A stretch of 64,000 bases of DNA from an uncultured Bacteroidales bacterium (GTDB lineage Bacteria > Bacteroidota > Bacteroidia > Bacteroidales > F082), in the NCBI GenBank assembly GCA_900317055.1, contig ONFF01000001.1, positions 1 through 64,000 on the forward strand, in the 5' to 3' direction. Both the position numbers and the translations under genes were made by a program. Positions 33,425-42,217 of this stretch are shown here, in pieces. How positions within the stretch are numbered: the first letter of the stretch is position 1; every line of letters starts with the position of its first letter. A model generated the notes under the pieces. It did not search any database. It was given only the letters and a program-made list of their open reading frames with translations, and was not told the origin of the DNA.

Positions 33425-34663
33425 TTAATTACCTTCAAAAATAATTTGACTCAATTGCTTCTTGTCGAAGACCTGATTGGCCACTGCAAGGATATCGTCG
33501 GCTGTGACGGCCTCCACCTTTTGTATAATGTCGTCCATGTATTCGATGGGCTCGCCCATGATGAGCGAACGGGTGACGCTCAGCAATTCGTTCATGCCGC
33601 TCTCATAGCTCAAGGCAACCTGCCCGATGAGCTGCTGCTTGGCATGATGTAGTTGCAAAGTGCCCAACTTTTGCGTGCATAGCTTATCCAATTCCTTGTG
33701 CACCAATTCAATGGCTTTTTCCAATGAGTCGGGGTCGACACCCATGTAGACATTAATGAGACCGACATCGGAGTAGGCGGTGTATTGTGACTCGATGCTA
33801 TAGGCGAAGCCGTATTTTTCGCGGATGTTCAAGCCAAGGCGTGAACTCATGGCGGGCCCTCCAAGCACATTATTGAGCATCACGACAGGCATCTTCAGCG
33901 GACTGCAAAACTCGGGTGCGATACCGCCTATAATGCAGTGGCTCAGATGGTTGTTGCGCTTATCGGAACGGTTCTCAGGTGTGTAGCCTTTGAAGGTTTC
34001 GCGTTTCTTATTTATAATATGTGCAGGTTGGTCACCGAAATAAGTCATGGCCATTTTCACGAACTCCTTGAAGCTGATGTCGCCGATGCTGGCCAATATC
34101 ATCTGGTCGGTACTGTAGTTGTGCGCCATGAAATCGAGGATGTCCTGACGATGAAATCCTTTTACCAATTCCGTGGTACCCAGAATGTTGCGCGCCAATG
34201 AATGCCCTTTAAAGACCATCTCCTCAAACAAGTCGTAAATCTCATCTGAGGGAGAGTCGAGATAGGAGTTGATCTCGTCCAAGATGACTTCCTTTTCCTT
34301 GGCCAGCTCGTTTTCGGGGAAGGTGGAACGGAAGGCGATGTCGGCAAAGAGGTCGAGGCTGCGCTTGTAGTGTTGCTTGAGGAAGGTGGCTTGGATGCAG
34401 GTCTCTTCCTTGGTGGTGAAAGCATTGAGGTCGCCGCCCACATTGTCGAGGCAACTCAGGATGTGATAAGCCTTGCGGTTTTGCGTGCCTTTGAAGATGG
34501 TGTGTTCCACGAAATGGGCGAGGCCGTTCTCGTGAGCCAGCTCATCACGAGTACCAGTTTCCACCATCAGCACCAAGTGGGCGATTTCGCCTTGTTTTTC
34601 CTTATGTATCAGCCGAATGCCGTTTGGAAGGACGGTTTCGTTGTATTTGTTTTCCTGCATCAC
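33425..34663 (-). CDS. M16 family zinc metallopeptidase (insulinase-like)
   Basis: This 412-residue protein carries the inverted zinc motif HFVEH (His50, Glu53, His54), followed by the downstream Glu in EVILDEINSYLDSPSDE. The C-terminal non-catalytic half has LGLNIREKYGFAYSIESQYTAY, typical of processing-peptidase-like single-unit M16B proteins. No signal peptide is seen; members act in the cytosol or as part of periplasmic pairs. The start may be either of the two adjacent ATGs. Divergent promoters are shared with the S8 protease gene. Confidence 0.92.
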   Translation of the reverse strand: MMQENKYNETVLPNGIRLIHKEKQGEIAHLVLMVETGTRDELAHENGLAHFVEHTIFKGTQNRKAYHILSCLDNVGGDLNAFTTKEETCIQATFLKQHYKRSLDLFADIAFRSTFPENELAKEKEVILDEINSYLDSPSDEIYDLFEEMVFKGHSLARNILGTTELVKGFHRQDILDFMAHNYSTDQMILASIGDISFKEFVKMAMTYFGDQPAHIINKKRETFKGYTPENRSDKRNNHLSHCIIGGIAPEFCSPLKMPVVMLNNVLGGPAMSSRLGLNIREKYGFAYSIESQYTAYSDVGLINVYMGVDPDSLEKAIELVHKELDKLCTQKLGTLQLHHAKQQLIGQVALSYESGMNELLSVTRSLIMGEPIEYMDDIIQKVEAVTADDILAVANQVFDKKQLSQIIFEGN

Positions 34664-34678
34664 TTAAAAATTGGGCTG

Positions 34679-34686
34679 CAAAGATA
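34679..34686 (-). promoter_or_regulatory. -7 promoter box for the M16 peptidase gene
   Basis: TATCTTTG on the minus strand, 16 bp before the ATG at 34663. Confidence 0.5.
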
Positions 34687-34706
34687 CGACAATAAGAAAA
34701 CATTTC

Positions 34707-34714
34707 TAACTTTG
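34707..34714 (+). promoter_or_regulatory. -7 promoter box for the S8 protease gene
   Basis: TAACTTTG on the plus strand, 22 bp before the ATG at 34736. It is divergent to the M16 promoter, the two boxes being only about 20 bp apart. Confidence 0.55.
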
Positions 34715-34735
34715 CGGCTTTAAAATCAATTCAAT

Positions 34736-37700
34736 ATGAAAAAACTACTATTCCTATTTTTTGCGATGCTGCTCTGTGTGAGCGGCTTTGCACAAGCTAT
34801 CATTGATCCTGTGTTGGGCGAAGAGATGAATCGCCGCAACGATGCCGAACAAATCAAGGTAATTGTGATTATGAAGTCGCAATATGACCGTACGCAACTC
34901 AACCGTCGCGCCAATTACTTTGCCACGCGTGCCGAACGCCGCGAGTTTGTGGTCAACGAGTTGAAAGACTTTGCTGCCAGCACGCAGTATGACCTTCGCC
35001 GTTCGCTCACTGAAATGGAACGCAACGGTTTAGTGACGGAACCCACCGTTTTGTGGATGGCGAATGCCTTGTATTTTGATGCCACAAAAGCGGCCATCCA
35101 AGACCTTGCCCGTCGCAACGACATTGAAATCATCGGTTTTGCCATGGAGCATAACTGGATTCCTGATGGCGAAGAACCTCAACCTGCCTCTGCCACACGC
35201 GAAATCACTCAAAATATCACCAAGGTAGGTGCCGATCAAGTGTGGGAACTGGGCTATACGGGCGAGGGTGTTGTAGTCGCCGTTATCGACACGGGTGTCA
35301 ACTACAACCATGTCGACTTGGCCGACCACCTTTGGGAAGGCGGCCCCGACTTCCCAAATCATGGTTACGATGTGTTTAACCACGATAACGACCCCATGGA
35401 CGACCAAGGCCATGGCTCGCATTGTGCAGGCACGGTGTGTGGCGATGGCTCGGGCCCTTCTCAAACAGGTATGGCTCCTGATGCCACGCTGATGTGTGTC
35501 AAGTGTTTGGGTAGTGATGGTAATGGTGGTGCCCAAAGTATCTCCGGTGGCATTCAATGGGCCGTTGAGCATGGCTGCGATATGTTTAGCATGTCGCTAG
35601 GTATACCGAATTCGAGTATTTCCGAACGCACCTTGTTGCGTAACACTTGTGTAGCCGCATTGGATGCCGGTGTGGTGGCTGCCATCGCTGCAGGTAATGA
35701 AGGCGATAGCCAAGGCCAGTATCCCATTCCGAACAATGTGCGTGTTCCAGGCAGCTGTCCTCCTCCTTATATGGACGATATTCAAGGCGAGAATCCTGGC
35801 GATTTGAGTTGCTCGGTGTGCATCGGAGCCGTCGATTACAACGATGCAGCAGCCTATTTCACCTCGCATGGTCCTGTCACTTGGACGAACACTACATTTG
35901 CCGACTATCCTTACAACCCTGGCATTGGACTTATCCGACCTGATGTTTGCGCCCCAGGTGTCAACATCAAATCTATCGATTATTCCACCAACAGTGGCTA
36001 CACCAGCATGAGCGGCACTTCAATGGCAACGCCTTGTGCGGCTGGTTGCATGGCCCTGATGCTGAGCAAGGACATCAATCTGATGCCCGCTGAAGTGTGT
36101 CGCATCCTCGAAGAGACGGCTGTACCATTGTCGTCAGGTAAGACCAATATCTATGGCTTTGGTCGTATCAATGTGTTGGCCGCAGTCGAAGCCATTCAAC
36201 TGGGTGCCATCAGATATAACGCATTTGAAATCAACGACCCCGCCGGTAATAACAACCATAAACTCAATCCAGGTGAATCGGCCACCATGGCACTTACCCT
36301 CGATAATGTGAGCGATGAAGCCGTGAACAATGTCTCTGTCATTCTCTCAACAGACAATCCGAATGTCACCATCACTGACAACGAAGCCCAGTTCCCGAAC
36401 TTCGCACCCAACCAGACGCATACAGTATTAGATGCTTTTGCTTTCTCGGTCAACGATCAAGTGGTGGCCAAGCAGAAGATAAAGTTTAATGCAGAGGTGA
36501 TGGTCAATGGTGAGCCGTTGTCACGGTTTACCATTAATGTTATGGTTTATGACCATTTGCTGCAATTTGGTGCCTATGCGGTGCTGAATGACGATGATGA
36601 CAACGGACTCCTCGATCCGGGTGAGACCGCAGACCTTCGCATTATGGTCGACAATGTAGGAAACGAATTGGCGCAGATGGTTGTGGGTACATTATCCACT
36701 GATTTTAACTACATTACCCTGAACGAAACAGAGAAAAGCTTCAGCACGATTGGCGCGAATCTGATGGGATACGCCGATTACAGCGTCACCCTTGCCCCTG
36801 ACACTCCTGAAGGTTTTGTGATTCCGCTCACCCTCACTCTTGTGGATGCTAACGGTAGGGCTACTGAACTGACTTTCAATTACAAGAATTCGTGTAATGT
36901 CATTTTCAGTTTGCATGCTTATTTCGGTTTTGGGTGGCATGGCAACTCTTTGAGTGTGAGCTATTCCGATGGCACACCTTCGGAGCAAATGGCTATCAAC
37001 AACGGTTCTTCGGCCACCTATACTCGTGAACTGAGTTCGGGATCAACCATCACATTGACCTGGAATAACGGCCAGTGGCCTCAAGATTGCAGTTTCGAAG
37101 TGACCTACGACGACGGCACGGTCATTTTCCAGAATAGCGGTGGCTTTAGTGGCTCGCGCACCTTCACCATCAATTGTGCAGGTGGTAGCGGCACTGCGGA
37201 ATTCTGCGCCCCGATTCGCAACTTGACCTATGATGAGGATGTGAACGCTGTGGTGTTGACTTGGGAAGCACCCCTGAATGGTAATCCATCGGAATACGAA
37301 ATCTATCGCGAGACCGAGTTGCTCGGGACCACTACGGCATTGACTTATACTGATAGCTCAGTCGAAGAAGGAGTATATAATTACTGCGTTTATGCTGCCT
37401 ACAACGGCTGCCAAAGCGAGTTTGTTTGTGCTGAAGTGGAGGTGTCGCACTGCGCATCTTTGCAGAATCTTGATTATACTTTGAACGATGACTTGTTGCT
37501 CACTCTTACTTGGGAAGCTCCCGAAGACCCGACAGGACTGGTTGAATATCAGGTTTATTTGGATGGCGAACAACTAGCCTCTACCAACGAGTTGACCTAC
37601 GCTTTCACCATTACTGAAGGCGAGCATGACATCGCTGTGAATGCGGTCTTCGAAAGCTGTGAGAAAGACGAACATGTCGCTGTGTGCGTCGTAGGTGCTG

Positions 37701-38869
37701 TGGATAATTTGCATTATCTTGGAGACGGCGCAAGTGCCATCATAGCTTGGGAGCCGATGGAGGGCGTTAGTGGATACGAGGTTTATCTCGATGGTGAGTT
37801 GGCCGCTACGGTCGAAGAGCCCGCTTTTACCGCTTTCCTTGTGTCTGGTTTGACGGTTGCGACGGTCAAGCCTGTCGTTGATGGCTGCTATGCTGTCGGC
37901 GCTAGCATTGAGATGTGCTATTGTAACCCAGTTACGGATTTGGCTTTTGTTGGTCTCAGCGAGGACGGAATGATTTCTTTCGCTTGGAATCCTGTCGCTG
38001 ACGCGGAATCATATAGGGTGTATTGCAATGATGTACGGTATGATACCGAGGATACTTCTATTGCATTTGAGGCTGTTGTCGGTGAGAATACAATCACGGT
38101 AGTTGCCGTGTCCGTCTATGGCTGCGCCTCTGAATATATTAGCTTGACGCAAAATGTCTGTGCCGCAGTGGATGGTTTCGACTATTCCTTCGATGGCAAT
38201 GTGGTCACGGTGACCTGGAACGGCGATGCCGACTTCTATGAGGTTCGTTTGGACGGCTTGGATGCTGAAATCGTGGGAACTCATACCTATACGGCCACTT
38301 TGGAGGGCGAACACAACATTAAGGTGGTTCCTGTCTATACGGATTGTATCGCCTTGATGGCACAATTTGACTTTAAGGTCAACAACACCGCTCCCGAAAT
38401 CCGTTTCACCGATGTGCGCGAAGGCGTGATGGCCACAGCTTGGAATGCCGTTGAAGGTGCCATTGCCTATAACCTCTATCGCGATGGCGAGATGATTGCT
38501 GAGAACCTCACAGGAACAAGCTATAACGACACCGAAATGGCCATCAACGCGCAACACTGCTATGCTGTTCAGTCGGTGTTCGAGAAAGGTGTTTCCGACA
38601 AGTCGGCTGAGGTTTGCGCCAACTACTTTGCGGGTATTGGTGAGGACGACAGCAAGGTCAGCATCTTCCCCAATCCTACTTCCGACCAGGTGACCATCGA
38701 ATGCATCGGCATGACGCTGATTGAGGTCTATTCCGTTGAGGGTAAGCTAGTGCAGCGTGTCCAAGCGGAGGGCGATACCTATCAGTTGGTTGGTCTCGAA
38801 AGCGGTGTCTACACGCTTCGTATCCGCAAGGGCGATGAGACCTTTGTCCGCCGTGTGGTGAAGATGTAA
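34736..38869 (+). CDS. Secreted S8 subtilisin-like protease with FN3 domains and T9SS sorting domain
   Basis: This 1377-residue protein has a signal peptide (to about 20) and an inhibitor-I9-like prodomain (about 25-150). The S8 catalytic domain has VAVIDTGVNYNHVDL (Asp185), GHGSHCAGTV (His226), the oxyanion region AAIAAGNEGD and SGTSMATPCAAG (Ser429). Beta-sandwich domains follow (about 500-745), then about six FN3-like repeats each with the pattern LTWEAP..G..EYEIYRE (about 815-1300). The C-terminus SIFPNPTSDQVTIE..VYTLRIRKGDE is a T9SS type A sorting domain. It is probably a surface protease acting on host or dietary protein. Confidence 0.93.
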   Translation: MKKLLFLFFAMLLCVSGFAQAIIDPVLGEEMNRRNDAEQIKVIVIMKSQYDRTQLNRRANYFATRAERREFVVNELKDFAASTQYDLRRSLTEMERNGLVTEPTVLWMANALYFDATKAAIQDLARRNDIEIIGFAMEHNWIPDGEEPQPASATREITQNITKVGADQVWELGYTGEGVVVAVIDTGVNYNHVDLADHLWEGGPDFPNHGYDVFNHDNDPMDDQGHGSHCAGTVCGDGSGPSQTGMAPDATLMCVKCLGSDGNGGAQSISGGIQWAVEHGCDMFSMSLGIPNSSISERTLLRNTCVAALDAGVVAAIAAGNEGDSQGQYPIPNNVRVPGSCPPPYMDDIQGENPGDLSCSVCIGAVDYNDAAAYFTSHGPVTWTNTTFADYPYNPGIGLIRPDVCAPGVNIKSIDYSTNSGYTSMSGTSMATPCAAGCMALMLSKDINLMPAEVCRILEETAVPLSSGKTNIYGFGRINVLAAVEAIQLGAIRYNAFEINDPAGNNNHKLNPGESATMALTLDNVSDEAVNNVSVILSTDNPNVTITDNEAQFPNFAPNQTHTVLDAFAFSVNDQVVAKQKIKFNAEVMVNGEPLSRFTINVMVYDHLLQFGAYAVLNDDDDNGLLDPGETADLRIMVDNVGNELAQMVVGTLSTDFNYITLNETEKSFSTIGANLMGYADYSVTLAPDTPEGFVIPLTLTLVDANGRATELTFNYKNSCNVIFSLHAYFGFGWHGNSLSVSYSDGTPSEQMAINNGSSATYTRELSSGSTITLTWNNGQWPQDCSFEVTYDDGTVIFQNSGGFSGSRTFTINCAGGSGTAEFCAPIRNLTYDEDVNAVVLTWEAPLNGNPSEYEIYRETELLGTTTALTYTDSSVEEGVYNYCVYAAYNGCQSEFVCAEVEVSHCASLQNLDYTLNDDLLLTLTWEAPEDPTGLVEYQVYLDGEQLASTNELTYAFTITEGEHDIAVNAVFESCEKDEHVAVCVVGAVDNLHYLGDGASAIIAWEPMEGVSGYEVYLDGELAATVEEPAFTAFLVSGLTVATVKPVVDGCYAVGASIEMCYCNPVTDLAFVGLSEDGMISFAWNPVADAESYRVYCNDVRYDTEDTSIAFEAVVGENTITVVAVSVYGCASEYISLTQNVCAAVDGFDYSFDGNVVTVTWNGDADFYEVRLDGLDAEIVGTHTYTATLEGEHNIKVVPVYTDCIALMAQFDFKVNNTAPEIRFTDVREGVMATAWNAVEGAIAYNLYRDGEMIAENLTGTSYNDTEMAINAQHCYAVQSVFEKGVSDKSAEVCANYFAGIGEDDSKVSIFPNPTSDQVTIECIGMTLIEVYSVEGKLVQRVQAEGDTYQLVGLESGVYTLRIRKGDETFVRRVVKM

Positions 38870-38891
38870 TTATGTTTTTGGATTGAAAATC

Positions 38892-38921
38892 AAGGTCGCT
38901 TCGCATGAAGCGGCCTTTTTT
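38892..38921 (+). terminator. Rho-independent terminator after the S8 protease gene
   Basis: AAGGTCGCTTC and GAAGCGGCCTT form a stem around GCAT, followed by a T-run. Confidence 0.75.
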
Positions 38922-38923
38922 CT

Positions 38924-38931
38924 TATTTTTG
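38924..38931 (+). promoter_or_regulatory. -7 promoter box for the barrel protein-waaA operon
   Basis: TATTTTTG, 53 bp before the ATG at 38985 and directly after the preceding terminator. Confidence 0.45.
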
Positions 38932-38984
38932 CAGATTCAATACTAAAGCAAGTCTTTAATCCGTTAATTTGAAAAAAGGTAAGC

Positions 38985-39794
38985 ATGCGCAAGTTTTTTA
39001 TTCCCTTATTCCTGTTTTTATGCATTTCGCTCTCGGCGCAGATGCCTAAAGACATCATGAAAGACCCCATTCCTGTGGCCATGTTTCAGGCGACCTATGC
39101 TTTTCAAGTCCCTGGTCTCGATACCAAGGCTCTGTATGGTGTCAACCACGATGTGGGAGGTGGTTTTGCCTATAAAACGGAATCTGGATGGTTGTTTGCG
39201 ATCAACGGTGACTATATCTATGGTCCCAAGGTCAAAATAGAGCGTCTGGAGCTTTTTGGTGAGGGCATCACTAACGATGTAGGAGAAATCATCGGCAGTG
39301 GAGGCAATTTTACGCTTTTGGAGCTCAATCAGCGAGGCTTCCATATCCAAGGTGAGGTAGGCAAGTTGTTTCCCTTCGGCTCCAATCCCAATAGTGGTTT
39401 CTTCGTGCAAGGCGGCCTCGGCTATCTCAAAAACCGTATCCGCATCGATTACCAACAGTCCTCACTCAACACACCTTTGCCGGTCGACAAGGACTATCGT
39501 TTTGGCTACGACCGCATGCGTGGCGGTCCCGCTGTCCATCTTGAGGCAGGCTATCTGTTGCTCAACGACACTCGTCTGCTCAATTTGTCGGTTGCCCTTG
39601 AGGTGACCTACGCACGTACGCGTGACCTTCGCGACTACGACTTCCGCGTGTTCACCAATTCTGAGACGGGTGTGATGGAGCCTGTAGGCTACACCGACCC
39701 AAACAAGCGTTACAATGACCTTTATTACGGCATCCGCGTCACATGGTGCATCCCAATCTACGAACGCAAGCCGCAGGATTTCTATTATAATTAA
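38985..39794 (+). CDS. Predicted outer-membrane beta-barrel protein
   Basis: This 269-residue protein has a signal peptide ending near LSAQ19. The mature part is a series of alternating amphipathic strands rich in Gly, Tyr and Phe (VGGGFAYKTESGWLFAINGDY, GFFVQGGLGYLKNRI, HLEAGYLLLND). It ends in an aromatic residue pattern common in outer-membrane barrels. No known family is recognised. It is five bases upstream of waaA and probably co-transcribed, hinting at a role in envelope or LPS biology. Confidence 0.65.
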   Translation: MRKFFIPLFLFLCISLSAQMPKDIMKDPIPVAMFQATYAFQVPGLDTKALYGVNHDVGGGFAYKTESGWLFAINGDYIYGPKVKIERLELFGEGITNDVGEIIGSGGNFTLLELNQRGFHIQGEVGKLFPFGSNPNSGFFVQGGLGYLKNRIRIDYQQSSLNTPLPVDKDYRFGYDRMRGGPAVHLEAGYLLLNDTRLLNLSVALEVTYARTRDLRDYDFRVFTNSETGVMEPVGYTDPNKRYNDLYYGIRVTWCIPIYERKPQDFYYN

Positions 39795-39799
39795 TATAG

Positions 39800-41086
39800 G
39801 TGTCGGTCTTATATACTATAGGTATTCTGTTGTATGCCCTCGGTGTGAAAATAGCCGCTTTGTTCGGCAATGCCAAGGCCATGCAATGGGTGAAAGGACG
39901 CAATCATCAGTTGGCTGAGCCTGTGGCTCAGCCAACTGATGATTGGATTTGGTTCCACGCCGCCTCGTTGGGCGAGTTCGAACAAGGTCGTCCCGTTATT
40001 GAGGCACTGAAAAAAGAGTGCCCCCAATACAAGATTCTTCTTTCGTTTTTCTCGCCTTCGGGCTATGAAATCCGCAAGGACTATCCTTTGGCCGATGAGG
40101 TGCTCTATCTGCCTTCCGACACACCTGGTCATGCCGTCCGATGGGTGCAACGCCATCATTTTGTGGCGGCTTTTTTCATTAAGTACGAGTTTTGGTTCAA
40201 CTATATGCAGGCATTGAAGGATGCTGGTATTCCTTTGTTCTACATTTCGCTTATACTGAAGCCCGATTCCTATTTCTTTCGTTGGTATGGCACCTGGTTT
40301 TTCCGTCAATTGAAGAATGTGACGCATTTCTTCGTGCAGGATGACACCACGGCCCAATTACTTCAATCCAACGGCTTGACGAATGTCACCGTGTGTGGCG
40401 ACACGCGTTTCGACCGTGTGGCGGCCATAGCCCAGCAGGTCAAGCCTTTTCCCGAGGTGGAACAGTTCATCGGCGGTCGCCAATGCATCATCGCGGGTAG
40501 CACTTGGCCGCCCGACGAGAAACTGTTGGTGGACTTCTACCAGAATATGCCCGAAGAGTATTGTCTCATCATCGCTCCTCATGACATCTCCGAGTCGCAT
40601 GTGGCCCAAATCAAGGCCTTGTTCCCCGATAGCCAACTGTACACAGAACTCAATCCAGATCGGCCACCAAGGTCCCTGAGCCTGCGGTCCCTGAGGCCAA
40701 TCGAAGGGTCGAAGGGCCGACTCTCCAGGATATTAATCATCAACACGATTGGTATCTTATCGCAATTGTATCAATATGCTCGGTTTGTGTACATCGGCGG
40801 TGGCTTCGGGGTGAACATCCACAATATCCAGGAGCCGGTCACATTTGGTTGTCCTGTAGTGTTTGGTCCCAAATACAAAAGCTTCAAGGAAGCCGTCGAC
40901 TTGGTTGGACTGGAAGGGGCTTACTCCATAGAGAATGCAGAGGCATTGGAGTCAATCTTTGGACGGTTGATGCAAGATGAAACTTTTTACGCTAAGGCTT
41001 CCGAAACCTGCCGAAACTACCTTAATTCCCAAGTGGGTGCCACGGAAAACATCATAAAAGGCTTTAAAAAAGCACTTTTTTCATAA
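39800..41086 (+). CDS. waaA: 3-deoxy-D-manno-octulosonic-acid (Kdo) transferase
   Basis: This 428-residue inner-membrane-associated GT30 enzyme adds Kdo to lipid A precursor. The start is a GTG at 39800, five bases after the upstream stop. An N-terminal membrane segment (ILLYALGVKIAALF) precedes WFHAASLGEFEQGRPVIEAL with the catalytic Glu. Further motifs are FIKYEFWFNYMQAL, IIAGSTWPPDE, YIGGGFGVNIHNIQEPV and FGPKYKSFKEA. Residues about 288-310 (PDRPPRSLSLRSLRP and following) are an extra loop encoded by a repeat element; relatives go directly to the LIID strand. Confidence 0.93.
   Translation: MSVLYTIGILLYALGVKIAALFGNAKAMQWVKGRNHQLAEPVAQPTDDWIWFHAASLGEFEQGRPVIEALKKECPQYKILLSFFSPSGYEIRKDYPLADEVLYLPSDTPGHAVRWVQRHHFVAAFFIKYEFWFNYMQALKDAGIPLFYISLILKPDSYFFRWYGTWFFRQLKNVTHFFVQDDTTAQLLQSNGLTNVTVCGDTRFDRVAAIAQQVKPFPEVEQFIGGRQCIIAGSTWPPDEKLLVDFYQNMPEEYCLIIAPHDISESHVAQIKALFPDSQLYTELNPDRPPRSLSLRSLRPIEGSKGRLSRILIINTIGILSQLYQYARFVYIGGGFGVNIHNIQEPVTFGCPVVFGPKYKSFKEAVDLVGLEGAYSIENAEALESIFGRLMQDETFYAKASETCRNYLNSQVGATENIIKGFKKALFS
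40671..40718. repeat. Family F-like repeat inserted in waaA
   Basis: GGTCCCTGAGCCTGCGGTCC followed by GAGGCCAATCGAAGG and GTCGAAGGGCC reads as shuffled pieces of the element at 7174-7229. It keeps the reading frame. Confidence 0.6.
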
Positions 41087-41172
41087 AAAAAGCGACTTTA
41101 TTTTGGATTGTTGATTTTATTGCCTAATTTTGAAGGCTAATTTCTCGTTGAAATTCAGCTGAATAAAAAACA

Positions 41173-42168
41173 ATGCCTATGCAAGACAATCCACAGACGC
41201 TCCAACTCCCTCGCATTGGACTCAGCCAAGGCGACTTCAACGGCATCAGTTATGAGGTTATGCTGAAGACCTTTTCTGATGCGCGCATGTTCGAAACTTT
41301 CACTCCTGTCTTGTATGGACAATCGAAGGCGTTTTCCTATTACAAGAAGAATTTCGGCATGGAAAGCCCCAACTATGCCTTGACGCGCGATGTAAGGCAG
41401 GCTGGCGACAGGAAGTTCAACATCATTAACATCGTGGAAAACGAATTGAAAATCGAGCCAGGGACTCCTTCCGATAGTTCGGCCGAGATGTCGGTGCTTT
41501 CGATGAAAAGGGCTGCCGACGACCTTCAAAATGGTCTCCTCGATGCCTTGGTGATGGCTCCCGACAATCCTTTGGTAGCGAAGAGCAATCGCGATTTTCT
41601 GCTGTCGTTCCATAAGGAAGCTGACCCCTTGCAGGTGTTGGTGTGTGGACAGCTTCGTATCGCTTTGGCCACGGGCGATATGCCGCTGCGTGCGGCACTT
41701 GATCAAATTGACATTCGTTTTCTCGTTTCTAAGCTTGATACCTTGGCGCAGGCCTTGAAAACGGATTTCGGCATCAGCTCACCGAAGATTGCCGTCATGG
41801 GCGTGAATCCACATTCGGGCTCGATGACTATGGGCGATGACGAGAAGGTGGTGAAAGCGGTCGGCGATGCGCAGGCAAAGGGTGTCTTTGCCTTTGGCCC
41901 ATTCTCGGCTTCGCAGCTGTTTGCAGCGGGCTGGTGGAAGAAATACGATGCCGTGATGGCCATGCACTATGAGCAAGGCGTGTTCCCGATGAAGTTCCTG
42001 TCGACGGAAGGGTATGCCTATTATTGGGCGGGCTTGCCCGTGGTATGTGCCGCCCCGCTGCACGGCCCTGCTTATGACATCGCTAACCAAAACCAGGCTG
42101 TTCCCGACTCTTACCGTAAAGCGGTATTCCTAGCCGCGGATGTGGTCAATCACCGCAGAGAGCAATAA
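41173..42168 (+). CDS. PdxA-like dehydrogenase family protein, divergent at metal ligands
   Basis: This 331-residue protein aligns over its whole length with 4-hydroxythreonine-4-phosphate dehydrogenase: IGLSQGDFNGISYEVMLKTF at the start, GVNPHSG (His213), and LPVVCAAPLHGPAYDIA at the end. The normal metal ligand in T-H-x-P-L-R is Asp169 (TGDMPLR). The usual YHDQG is HYEQG (265-269), and the PGHTE substrate motif is missing. It may have altered metal use, another substrate, or reduced activity. If it is the only PdxA it should still serve pyridoxal phosphate synthesis. It is followed by a strong terminator. Confidence 0.75.
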   Translation: MPMQDNPQTLQLPRIGLSQGDFNGISYEVMLKTFSDARMFETFTPVLYGQSKAFSYYKKNFGMESPNYALTRDVRQAGDRKFNIINIVENELKIEPGTPSDSSAEMSVLSMKRAADDLQNGLLDALVMAPDNPLVAKSNRDFLLSFHKEADPLQVLVCGQLRIALATGDMPLRAALDQIDIRFLVSKLDTLAQALKTDFGISSPKIAVMGVNPHSGSMTMGDDEKVVKAVGDAQAKGVFAFGPFSASQLFAAGWWKKYDAVMAMHYEQGVFPMKFLSTEGYAYYWAGLPVVCAAPLHGPAYDIANQNQAVPDSYRKAVFLAADVVNHRREQ

Positions 42169-42169
42169 A

Positions 42170-42197
42170 AAAAGGAGACCTGAAAGTCTCCTTTTTT
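42170..42197. terminator. Bidirectional terminator after the pdxA-like gene
   Basis: AAAGGAGAC and GTCTCCTTT form a stem around CTGAAA, with A- and T-runs. A near copy is at 44331-44361. Confidence 0.85.
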
Positions 42198-42217
42198 ATT
42201 GACTTAAGTGGGAATTC

